64,000 nt of DNA. It comes from Amycolatopsis eburnea (lineage in GTDB: Bacteria > Actinomycetota > Actinomycetes > Mycobacteriales > Pseudonocardiaceae). The stretch spans positions 62,001 through 126,000 of the forward strand of contig NZ_RSEC01000033.1 of the NCBI RefSeq assembly GCF_003937945.1, read 5' to 3'. Shown piece after piece: positions 56,002 to 63,294 of this stretch. Made by a program: the position numbers and the translations under genes. Numbering within the stretch: position 1 is the first letter of the stretch; each line of letters opens with the position of its first letter. The notes below the pieces were generated by a model. It did no database searches. It saw only the letters and a program-made list of their open reading frames with translations, and had not been told where the DNA came from.

Positions 56002-56449
56002 CGGAACTCCTCGGGGAGGTCGCGGCGCCGGGGTTCCGGCGCCTTTCACCCCCACGACTCCGCGGGTGCGACCGATGTGACCGGCCGTGACGGCGATCAC
56101 ATCGACAGCTCGCAATGCCATGAACGAGTCGTTCACCTCGCCGGACGCCAGGGGCCCCGGCAAGGTCGCGCCGGGCGGCTTCGCCGACGTCCTGAATGAC
56201 TCATTCAGGTCTTCGGAGGATGCTGTTGGCTTATTCGGGGTGGATGCGCCGGTGACGAGGCTTCGAAAGCCGTGAAGGCCTCCTTACCGGCTCTTATGCC
56301 CGGTAAGGAGGCCTTCGCGGACCTTGGCCCTCGTCGCGAGAGAGCTCCTTCACGGCCCTGGGGGTCGGTGTCCCGAATAAGCCAACAGGGTCTTCGGAGG
56401 TCGTGAATGACTCATTCAAGACACCGCGGGCCCCGACAATTCCGGGCCG
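56002..56449. repeat. 448-bp gene-free gap with nested repeats
   Basis: Contains a family A palindrome (56120-56136), family B palindromes at 56193-56207 and 56404-56418, and between the latter two a 181-bp inserted segment with inverted ends (separate entry). No credible gene is seen. Confidence 0.8.
56220..56400. mobile_element. Probable miniature inverted-repeat element (MITE) in repeat B
   Basis: The segment carries 17-bp perfect inverted repeats, CTGTTGGCTTATTCGGG at 56223-56239 and its complement at 56372-56388. A 12-bp direct repeat GGTCTTCGGAGG lies on each side (56208-56219 and 56389-56400). An empty version of the same site, with one copy of that 12-mer, is at 400-469 in reverse orientation. 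Inside is a 17-bp hairpin, 56274-56290 with 56300-56316 (GAAGGCCTCCTTACCGG and complement, 9-nt loop). Too short to encode a transposase. Confidence 0.72.
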
Positions 56450-57424
56450 TCACGGGATCCGCACCTCGTCCGGCACCCGATCGGGGCGCAGGCCGCGCCA
56501 GGAAGTGTGGCGCAGCCGCAGGTCCGGCGTCAGCCGCCGGTAGACGACCTCGCCGACCAGCGACGGCTCGACCCACCGGGCGCCGCGGGCCCGGTCGCGG
56601 GGTACCTCGGCCGCGAACGGGCTCCCCGCGCGGGCCAGCGGCGCCAGGACGGCGCGCAGGTGGTCGAGCGCGTCGTCGGTGAACCCCGTGCCGACGTCGC
56701 CCAGGTACACCAGGGCGCCGTCGCCGTCGTACGCGCCGAGCAGGAGCGCGCCGAACGTGCCCTCACGGCGCCCGGCTCCTGGGCGCCAGCCGCCGATGAC
56801 CACTTCGCGCGTCCGCGTCAACGCGTGCTTCGTCCACGACGGCGAGCGCGTGCCCGGCAGGTACGGCGCGTCCAGGCGCTTCGCGACGACGCCCTCGATG
56901 CCGTGCTCGGCCGCCGTCGCCAGGAGCTGGTCCGGGGCGATGTCGGCGCGCGTGTACCAGGGCGGCACCACCAGCCCGCCGGCTTCAGGGCGGACCAGCT
57001 CCGCGAGGAGCTGCCGCCGCTGCTCGTACGGCCGGTCCAGCAGCGACTCGTTCCCGACGCGCAGCAGGTCGAACGCGAAGTAGACGACCGGGACCTCGGC
57101 CCGCAGCTTCGGCGTCGGCTCGTGCATCGCGCGGCGCTGCATCAGCTCGAACTCCGGGCGGCCGGCCGCGTTCAGCGCGACGACCTCACCGTCCAGCACC
57201 GCTGCGTGGCCGCCGAGCGCCGGTCCGAAGACGTCGCGCAGCTCCGGGTAGCGGTGGGTGTGGTCGCTGCCGCTGCGGCTGGTGATCCGAGCCTCGCCGG
57301 TGGCCGCGATCCGGGCGCAGCCGCGGAAACCGTCCCACTTCCACTCGTAGCCGTGGTGGTCGTCGTCCGGCAGCGGCCCGTCGACCGCCAGCATCGGCGC
57401 CACCGCGTCCGGGACCGTCCCCAT
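56450..57424 (-). CDS. ATP-dependent DNA ligase (LigD ligase/LigC-type)
   Basis: A 324-residue stand-alone ligase. The nucleotidyl motif with Lys29 is YEWKWDGFRG; later motifs are LDGEVVAL, YFAFDLLRVGNESL, GIEGVVAKRLDAPYLPGTRS and the OB-fold end with VVIGGWRPGAGRREGTFGALLLGAYD in part. GGGGGAGG precedes ATG 57424. In actinobacteria such ligases seal breaks in end joining with Ku and a LigD-type polymerase. The polymerase is encoded 1.2 kb upstream on the same strand but is frameshifted; no Ku gene is in the window. Confidence 0.92.
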   Translation of the reverse strand: MGTVPDAVAPMLAVDGPLPDDDHHGYEWKWDGFRGCARIAATGEARITSRSGSDHTHRYPELRDVFGPALGGHAAVLDGEVVALNAAGRPEFELMQRRAMHEPTPKLRAEVPVVYFAFDLLRVGNESLLDRPYEQRRQLLAELVRPEAGGLVVPPWYTRADIAPDQLLATAAEHGIEGVVAKRLDAPYLPGTRSPSWTKHALTRTREVVIGGWRPGAGRREGTFGALLLGAYDGDGALVYLGDVGTGFTDDALDHLRAVLAPLARAGSPFAAEVPRDRARGARWVEPSLVGEVVYRRLTPDLRLRHTSWRGLRPDRVPDEVRIP

Positions 57425-57474
57425 CGCCACCTCCCCCGCCACCGTCCAGTGTGGCGGCCCGGCGGCCCGCGCGG

Positions 57475-57894
57475 TCACCGGGCCGGCAGCAGCGGCAGGA
57501 GCTCCTGGTGGCTGCCGGCGCGGCGCAGCACCGGCGACCCCGGCCCGTCCGGTTCCAGCGCACCGGTCCGCAGCGCGGTCAGGAACGCCACGAGCACGCG
57601 CGGCGGCGGCAGGATGTCCGCGCCGCCGAGGTAGGCCAGCACGATCATCTCCTCCCCGCACGCGGCCTCGACCGCGACCGCCCAGCCGTGCACCTCGTCC
57701 CAGAGCAGGGCGACGTCGCGTTCGGGGAACCGGCGCAGCCGCCAGTCCACCGCGACGTAGGCCGACACCGGGACGTCCACGTCCACGGTGCAGGACTCGA
57801 GGCCGAAGCCGAGTGCCCTGGCCACCTCGCCCAGATACGCGCGCAGGCCGCGCTGGAACCAGAACTCGAGATCGGTGTCGATCAGGCCGGACAC
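57475..57894 (-). CDS. DUF6292 family protein
   Basis: A 139-residue protein fitting DUF6292: LRAYLGEVARALGFGLESCTVDVDVPVSAYVAVDWRLRRFPERDVALLWDEVHGWAVAVE carries the family pattern of a helix, two strands, the P-x-x-D-V-A-L-x-W-D-E motif and HGW (residues about 17-77). It is common in actinomycetes and has no known function. GTG 57894 follows GAAGGG. It lies between the ligase and the STAS gene. Confidence 0.72.
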   Translation of the reverse strand: MSGLIDTDLEFWFQRGLRAYLGEVARALGFGLESCTVDVDVPVSAYVAVDWRLRRFPERDVALLWDEVHGWAVAVEAACGEEMIVLAYLGGADILPPPRVLVAFLTALRTGALEPDGPGSPVLRRAGSHQELLPLLPAR

Positions 57895-57957
57895 CCGTTT
57901 CCCTTCTCTCGCGCCGAAAACCGGCCGCGCACCCTGCGCGGCCGGGGAGAACCCGGC

Positions 57958-58383
57958 TCAGCCGAGCGCGGCCAGCGCGTCGGCCCGGTCCCGGTAGCAC
58001 GCGAAGCCGGCGACGCCGGTTCCCCGCAGCAACCGCCACAGCGGCGGGGTGCGCACCACCCACGCCACCGGGACCGCCGCTTCGTCGGCGTGCCACTGCA
58101 CCCGGCGCAGCGCGCGAAGCCCGGCCCCGGAGCAGAAGGCCACTTCGCCGAGGTCGACGACGAGCGCCCCGCCCGCCGCCAGCGCGGTTTCCGCGCATTC
58201 GACAAAAATGGCCACCGTCGCCATATCGATGTCTCCCGCCACGGCGAGGACCGCGCACCGGTCACCGGCGAACGTCGTGGTGACCGAGAACGGCTCGCAC
58301 AACGCCCCGGGCGAACTGCGGCCGAAGGCTCGCGAAAGCCGCGGCGGTTTCTGGATCTTCATGACCGGCTCCGGGCGGCTCAT
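57958..58383 (-). CDS. STAS-domain protein (anti-anti-sigma-like)
   Basis: A 141-residue protein with a STAS domain from about residue 35: AVLAVAGDIDMATVAIFVECAE, ALVVDLGEVAFCSGAGLRALRR. The phosphorylatable Ser/Thr motif usually reads D-S-S/T-G-L; here it is CSGAGL, keeping a Ser. It would bind an anti-sigma kinase of the RsbW type, though no such gene is next door. The tail (WVVRTPPLWRLLRGTGVAGF) is typical of actinobacterial STAS proteins. ATG 58383 or an internal ATG at 58362 (GGAG upstream) may be the start. Confidence 0.83.
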   Translation of the reverse strand: MSRPEPVMKIQKPPRLSRAFGRSSPGALCEPFSVTTTFAGDRCAVLAVAGDIDMATVAIFVECAETALAAGGALVVDLGEVAFCSGAGLRALRRVQWHADEAAVPVAWVVRTPPLWRLLRGTGVAGFACYRDRADALAALG

Positions 58384-58602
58384 GCTGACGGTTTACGCGT
58401 AGACCGTACCCACTTCGTCCACCATGCCGCACAACACGATCCGCACGCCCACCTTCGCCGTGCAGCGACACGCCCGTCTGCACGTGCACCGGTCCACAGA
58501 GGACGATCAAGAGCGCCTGGTCGGGATGACGCTTCCGCTATTCACCGCCGGCCCGCGGCGGGAACGGGGCCGTGCAAGGCGGGGAATTGCGGTTTCCGAA
58601 AT
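58384..58602. promoter_or_regulatory. 219-bp gap between STAS gene and polymerase remnant
   Basis: No open frame with recognisable content. It should hold the STAS gene promoter on the minus strand; I see no convincing -35/-10 pair or hairpin. Confidence 0.3.
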
Positions 58603-59522
58603 TCAGCCGAACGCAGGAATGGGGACCCGGGTGCGGTCCAGATCCGCGAAAAGATCTCCGGTCTCCGCGACCCGGGTCAGGACCTCGTCGGCGGTGAACC
58701 TCAGGTGCGCGACGTGCCGGCACGCGCGCACCTCGTCCCAGGTGACCGGGGTCGACACCGTCGGCTCGTCGCGCCCGCGCAGGGAGTACGGCGCCACCGT
58801 GGTCTTGAACGGGTTGTTCTGGCTCCAGTCGATGAAAACCTTGCCGGGGCGCAGGTTTTCGTCATACGAGCCACGACGAGGTCCGGTGTCTCGGCCGCGA
58901 GCCGCTCCGCCAGCGCTTTCGCGTACCGCGACGGCGCGGCGGGGTCGTCGGTCTCCACGCCCGCGTAGACCTGCATGCCCTTGGCCCCGCTGGTTTTCGC
59001 CACCGGCGTGAACCCGTGTCCGGTGAGGACGTCGTGGAGGCGCTCGGCGACCCGGGAGCAGTCGACGACCGTCGCGCCGGGCCCGGGATCGAGGTCGAAC
59101 ACCAGCCGGTCCGGCGTGCTCCGCTCGTCATCGGGGCCCACGGTCCACTGGTGGACGTGCAGTTCGAGCGCGGCGAGGTTGGCCGCCCAGACGAGCTCGG
59201 GCAGGTCGTTGAGCAGCGGGTAGGCGACGACCTCGGGATCGCCGCCCCGGCCGCCGACGGTCAGGCGCGCGGTGCGGACCCACTCCGGGGCGTGCCGCGA
59301 GACGTCCTTTTCGAAGAAGGAGCCGCCGTCGACGCCGTCGGGGAAGCGCACGAACGTCATCGCCCGGTCGCGGATGTGCGGCAGCAGCAGCGGCGCGATC
59401 CGCGTGTAGTAGTCGAGGACCTCGCCCTTGGTGAAGCCGTGGCGCGGGTAGAGGACCTTCTCCAGGTTGGAAAGCGTCAGCTGCCGTTCGCCCACCCGCA
59501 CCGTGATCCGGCTGCCCGCCAC
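58603..59522 (-). pseudogene. LigD-type DNA polymerase/primase, single frameshift
   Basis: The first 217 or so codons from GTG 59522 match the LigD polymerase (eukaryotic-type primase fold): LTLSNLEKVLYPRHGFTKGEVLDYY, MTFVRFPDGVDGGSFFEKD, the metal motif VFDLDPGPG, and TSGAKGMQVYAGV. At about 58867-58873 the frame breaks: the family sequence continues as YDENLRPGKVFIDWSQNNPF and VAPYSLRGRDEPTVSTPVTWDEV in another frame, ending at 58603. One missing base (GTGGC then TCG) explains it. The gene is either inactive in this strain or has a one-base sequence error. Confidence 0.85.
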
Positions 59523-59538
59523 TCCCCCAAGGTACCGG

Positions 59539-60273
59539 TCAGGGCGCGACGCCGCCGGACACCACGCGGGCCACGAAGCGCTCCGCGACCTCGCGCAGTT
59601 TCGTGTTCTCGCGCTGTGACTGGTCCACCAGCAGGGCGAAGGCGTCGTCGGCGTCGATCTGGCGGATCGCCATCAGCATGCCCTTGGCCTGGTCGATCAC
59701 CGCGCGGGAGGTCAGCGCCGCCCGCAGGTGCTCCGCCGTGTCCCGCGCCAGCAGGTACCGGTGGTACACGCGCAGGATCGCCTCGACCGCCGCGGTGTAG
59801 AGCTCGAGCCGCTGCGCTTCGATCTCCGCGAAGCCGTCGCCCTGCCGCCCGTAGCAGTTGACCGCGCCGGAGAACTGCTCGTCCGCCACCAGCGGCGCGG
59901 CGAGGAAGCTGGCGAAGCCCGCCTCGCTCGCCCCGCGGGCGAAAGCCGGCCAGCGCTCGACCGCGTCGGACACCGCCGTGCGGACGATCTTGCCGCTGCG
60001 GACCGCCTCGAGGCACGGGCCGTCGCCCAGGCGGTACTGGTCGGCGTCGAGCTCGCCCACGACGTCGCTCGTCGCGGTCGCGGTGTGCGGCCGCTCCCCG
60101 GTCACCAGCGTGATCGACGCTTCGTCCACCCCGGGCACGGCGTGGCGCACCTGCAGGCACACGTGCCGCAGCAGGATCCTGAAGTCGTCTTCCTCCCGCA
60201 GGACGGCGCTCAGGGCTTCCAGCGCACCGGTGACCTCGTCGAACAGCGGCGAGGACGTCGCGGTGGGTTCCAT
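59539..60273 (-). CDS. GAF-ANTAR protein 1
   Basis: A 244-residue regulator: GAF domain at about 25-165 (DQYRLGDGPCLEAVRSGKIV, FLAAPLVADEQFSGAVNCYG) and ANTAR at about 185-240 (SRAVIDQAKGMLMAIRQIDADDAFALLVDQSQ, in part; then NTKLREVAERFV). ANTAR domains bind paired RNA hairpins and stop premature transcription ending. GGGAGGAG precedes ATG 60273. It is divergent from the second GAF-ANTAR gene with 82 bp between, and downstream of it the frameshifted polymerase begins 16 bp away. Confidence 0.92.
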   Translation of the reverse strand: MEPTATSSPLFDEVTGALEALSAVLREEDDFRILLRHVCLQVRHAVPGVDEASITLVTGERPHTATATSDVVGELDADQYRLGDGPCLEAVRSGKIVRTAVSDAVERWPAFARGASEAGFASFLAAPLVADEQFSGAVNCYGRQGDGFAEIEAQRLELYTAAVEAILRVYHRYLLARDTAEHLRAALTSRAVIDQAKGMLMAIRQIDADDAFALLVDQSQRENTKLREVAERFVARVVSGGVAP

Positions 60274-60355
60274 CGGGGCTCCTCCCGGTCGGGCACGGGA
60301 GACCCGGGTACCCGTTTCGCGTTTGCCGATGCCCGCGGATTGGTAATCAGCCGTC

Positions 60356-61087
60356 ATGTCGCTGGGTGAGGCCGCTGCGGGCGAGCTGCCGCTGGACGGC
60401 GAGCTCGCCGTGGTCACCGCGCGGATGTCGGGGCTGCTGCTCTCGCGCGAGACCGTGGATTCGGTGCTGGACCTGATCGTTTCGCTGGCGGGGTCGACGA
60501 TCCGCGCCGCCGCGGGGGCCGGGGTCACGCTCGTCGACGACGCCGGTGGCCTGGCCACGACCAGCGCGTCGGCGCCGCTCGTGAGCGCCGCCGACGCCCT
60601 GCAGTACGACCTGGGCGAAGGTCCGTGCGTCGCCGCGCTGCACGAGTGCGCGCCGGTGCGGATCGACGACGTCACCACCGAACGGCGCTGGCCGCGCTGG
60701 TGCGCCGCGGCGGCCGGCTCGGGGCTGCGCTCGGTGCTCACGGCCCCGATGACCACCGAGGACGGCTGCCACGGCGCCATCAAGGTCTACGCGACGGCTC
60801 CCGGCGCGTTCGGGCCGGTCGACGAACGGGCGCTGGTGACTTTCGCCGAGCGCGCCGCGGTGCTGGTCGCGAACGCGCGGGCGTACGTGCGAGCCGCGCG
60901 CTACAGCGACCGGTTCAAGGAGACCCTCCGCGACCGCGACCGGGTCACCACGGCGAAGGGCTTCCTGATGGGCCGCGACGGTCTCGACGAGGACACCGCC
61001 TTCGACCGCCTGCTGGCGCTGGCGCGCGCCCGCGGCCACACCCCGGCCGAGACCGCCGCGGAGCTTCTCGCCCCGACGGAGGGATGA
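60356..61087 (+). CDS. GAF-ANTAR protein 2
   Basis: A 243-residue protein with a GAF domain (LQYDLGEGPCVAALHECAPV, LTAPMTTEDGCHGAIKVYAT) and a less typical ANTAR domain (DRVTTAKGFLMGRDGLDEDTAFDRLLALARARG as residues about 195-228, then TPAETAAELL). The Gln/Asp-Gln-Ala-Lys start of ANTAR reads TTAKG here. It is followed after 6 nt by the PP2C-like gene, so both form an operon and may share a signalling route. Confidence 0.88.
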   Translation: MSLGEAAAGELPLDGELAVVTARMSGLLLSRETVDSVLDLIVSLAGSTIRAAAGAGVTLVDDAGGLATTSASAPLVSAADALQYDLGEGPCVAALHECAPVRIDDVTTERRWPRWCAAAAGSGLRSVLTAPMTTEDGCHGAIKVYATAPGAFGPVDERALVTFAERAAVLVANARAYVRAARYSDRFKETLRDRDRVTTAKGFLMGRDGLDEDTAFDRLLALARARGHTPAETAAELLAPTEG

Positions 61088-61093
61088 CCGCGG

Positions 61094-62476
61094 ATGCGCT
61101 TCCTGCCCGAAGAGGAGCAGCGGCGCCGGCTCGCCGCGTGCTTCACGCGGAGCGAGCTGACGCTCGAACAGCTGTGGTTTCGGTACTTCGCGCTCGGCGG
61201 CAGCCTCGGCCTGCTGGAGCTGGACGCCTACCTCAACGGCCTGACCACGCTGCCGCGGGTGGACCGCGACATGCTCGCCCACGCCGTCAACGAGCGGCTC
61301 GACGAGCTGACCGGCCCGGCCCGCGCGCCCTACAGCCACGCCGCGCGCGACGGGAAACTGCTGCGCGGCCCGCTGCGGGCGCTGGTCGACCTGCTCGAAG
61401 GCGCGCACCGGGCCCCGCCCGAGCGGCTCCCGGCCGTCGTCGCCGAAGCGGGCCGCGCGCTCGACCTGGCGATCGACGTCTACCTGACCGATTACGACCA
61501 GCGGACGCTCGTGCCGCTGCGGCCGGGCGCGGACGAGCTGGACATCGAGACCACGCCGGCCGGCGAGGTGTTCCGCCACGCCGGCACCACCGTGACGCGC
61601 GACGGGTCCGCGCCGGTGCTGTGGACGATCCTGCTCGACGGCGTGGAACGCCTCGGCGTGCTGAAGATCGTCCCGGCGGACGGCGCCGACCTGGACGACG
61701 CGGCGTTGCGGGAGCAGTGCCGCTGGCTGGCGACGCTGCTCGGCCACCTCGTCACCGTGACGACCCAGTACGGCGACGGCCTCGACGCACGGCGACGACG
61801 GCGGCACCGCAGCTCCCCCGCCGAGCTGCTGTGGCAGAGCCTGCCGCCGCTCACCGGCGCCACGGAGAGCGTCGTCGTGGGTGCGAGCGTCCAGCCGGCG
61901 TACGACCTCCGCGGCACGGTGTTCGATTACGCACTCTCGGAGAAGCGGGCGCAGCTCGCGCTGTTCGACGCGAGCGCGCACACCGACGTGGTGACGGCCC
62001 TCGCCGCGTATCGGACCGCCCGCCACGACGGGACCGCCCTGGCCGGTCAGTTCGCGGCGGTCGGCGCCGAACTCGGGGAGCGGTCCGGTGTCACCGGGGT
62101 GCTGGCGGAGGTGGACGTGCGCACTGGAGTGGTGCGCTGGCTGGCGGCCGGGCATCCCGCACCGCTGCTGGTCCGCGACGGCGAGGTGCTGCCGGTGGCG
62201 GGTGCCGCGGCGCCTGGGTTCGGGGCTGGTGCTTCGGTGGCGGAGGCGCGGCTGGAGCCTGGGGATCTGATCGTGCTGTGTTCGCGCGGGGTCGGCGACG
62301 CGCGGGACGCGGGCGGGGAGGCGTTCGGGCGGGCTCGGATCGCGGAGCAGCTGGGGGCTGGGGCGGGCGAGCTGCCGCCGGAGATCGCCCGGCGGCTTGC
62401 TCGCGCGGTTCTGGGCCATGGCGACGAGCTGCGGCGGGACGTGGGGGTGCTGGTCGCGCGCTGGGTGCCTCGCTGA
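61094..62476 (+). CDS. SpoIIE/PP2C-like phosphatase homologue with altered metal site
   Basis: A 460-residue protein. Residues 1 to about 215 are an unassigned N-terminal region (LTLEQLWFRYFALGGSLGLLELDAYLNGL) often found before SpoIIE domains in actinomycetes. Residues about 230-455 follow the PP2C fold: GTVFDYALSEKRAQLALFDAS, the substrate-side helix, WLAAGHPAPLLVRDGEVLPV, DLIVLCSRGVGDARD and RRDVGVLVARW. Active phosphatases have GDxxD, TDG and DD at these places; here TDG is SRG and the first Asp of DD is Arg. Catalysis may be weak or lost. It is 6 nt after GAF-ANTAR 2. Confidence 0.85.
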   Translation: MRFLPEEEQRRRLAACFTRSELTLEQLWFRYFALGGSLGLLELDAYLNGLTTLPRVDRDMLAHAVNERLDELTGPARAPYSHAARDGKLLRGPLRALVDLLEGAHRAPPERLPAVVAEAGRALDLAIDVYLTDYDQRTLVPLRPGADELDIETTPAGEVFRHAGTTVTRDGSAPVLWTILLDGVERLGVLKIVPADGADLDDAALREQCRWLATLLGHLVTVTTQYGDGLDARRRRRHRSSPAELLWQSLPPLTGATESVVVGASVQPAYDLRGTVFDYALSEKRAQLALFDASAHTDVVTALAAYRTARHDGTALAGQFAAVGAELGERSGVTGVLAEVDVRTGVVRWLAAGHPAPLLVRDGEVLPVAGAAAPGFGAGASVAEARLEPGDLIVLCSRGVGDARDAGGEAFGRARIAEQLGAGAGELPPEIARRLARAVLGHGDELRRDVGVLVARWVPR

Positions 62477-62804
62477 GGCGGGCAGCGGGGGTTCGGGCCG
62501 TGCGCTTGCCTCGCTGAGGCCCGCGGCGCGCCGGGCCACCGCTCCGCCGGATGCGCTCAGCCGGTCGCGCCGTGGCCAGGTTGCCTCGCCAAAGCGAGCG
62601 GCCGCGCTCAACCGGTCGCACCGTGGCCAGGTGCCTCGCTGAAGCGGGCGGCTGCCCCGGCTGGGGTTCGGCCGTGCGCTTGCCTCGCTGAGGTCCGCGG
62701 CGCGCCGGGCCACCGCTCCGCCGCCGGACGCCTCGCCAAAGCGAGCGGCCGCGCTCAGCCAGCCGCGCCCTGGCCGGGTGCCTCGCCGAAGCGAGCGGCC
62801 GCGC
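62477..62804. repeat. 328-bp decayed tandem-repeat gap
   Basis: No gene. The block CGTGCGCTTGCCTCGCTGAG with its following GC-rich tail starts near 62500 and again near 62674. A second motif, GCCTCGCCAAAGCGAGCGGC followed by CGCGCTCA, starts near 62582 and 62729, with a CGAA variant near 62780. The last copy overlaps the 3' end of the STAS gene at 62805, from which the others could derive. Each motif forms a short hairpin (CTCGC-CAAA-GCGAG or GCCTC-GCT-GAGGC). Confidence 0.72.
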
Positions 62805-63200
62805 TCAGCCCGTCGCGCCGTGCATGCCCGTGGCCAGCAGCTCGCGCAGTGCGTCGGACAGGGACGCGAACATCGGGACACCCGCCGCCAGCCCGGTGAC
62901 CCGGAACAGCCGGGCCAGCGTGCGGCTGTTCGCGACCACGCAGAACCGGCGGCCATCGGCATCGGCGCGGGCCGCGGCCGCCGCCAGGGCGCGGGCGCCG
63001 GCCAGGCCGACGAAGGCCACGTGCGTCAGGTCCGCCACCGTCGTTCCCGGTGGGGCCGAGCCCAGCTCGCGCTCGAGGATCGGGAGGGTCAGCGCGTCGA
63101 TCTCGCCGGCGAAGGTCAGCACGAGGAGACCGGGGCGGTACGCCGTCCGGCGCGCCGTGAGGGGCGCGGACCGGGTCGGGACCGGTGGGGTGGGGGACAC
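62805..63200 (-). CDS. STAS-domain protein, second copy
   Basis: A 131-residue STAS protein: LLVLTFAGEIDALTLPILERELG, TTVADLTHVAFVGLAGARALAAAAARAD, and RTLARLFRVTGLAAGVPMF. At the usual phospho-Ser position it reads FVGLAGARAL with no Ser or Thr, so it may not be regulated by phosphorylation. GTG 63200 is the longest start and has no clear ribosome site. It lies 94 bp downstream of the GAF-ANTAR gene on the same strand, and its 3' end is the probable source of the repeats next to it. Confidence 0.8.
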   Translation of the reverse strand: MSPTPPVPTRSAPLTARRTAYRPGLLVLTFAGEIDALTLPILERELGSAPPGTTVADLTHVAFVGLAGARALAAAAARADADGRRFCVVANSRTLARLFRVTGLAAGVPMFASLSDALRELLATGMHGATG

Positions 63201-63294
63201 GGGTTCGGCAGGCCTTCCGCGCCGGGCGGGCCGGCGACGCGACGGGTGATCAACGACGGGGTCTTGGTACCCAAACGCCCGGATGGGAAACGCC

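Noticed and set aside
62477..62815. CRISPR or origin-type iterons
   Set aside because: Units are uneven in spacing and sequence, with no constant spacer, no AT-rich stretch and no replication gene.
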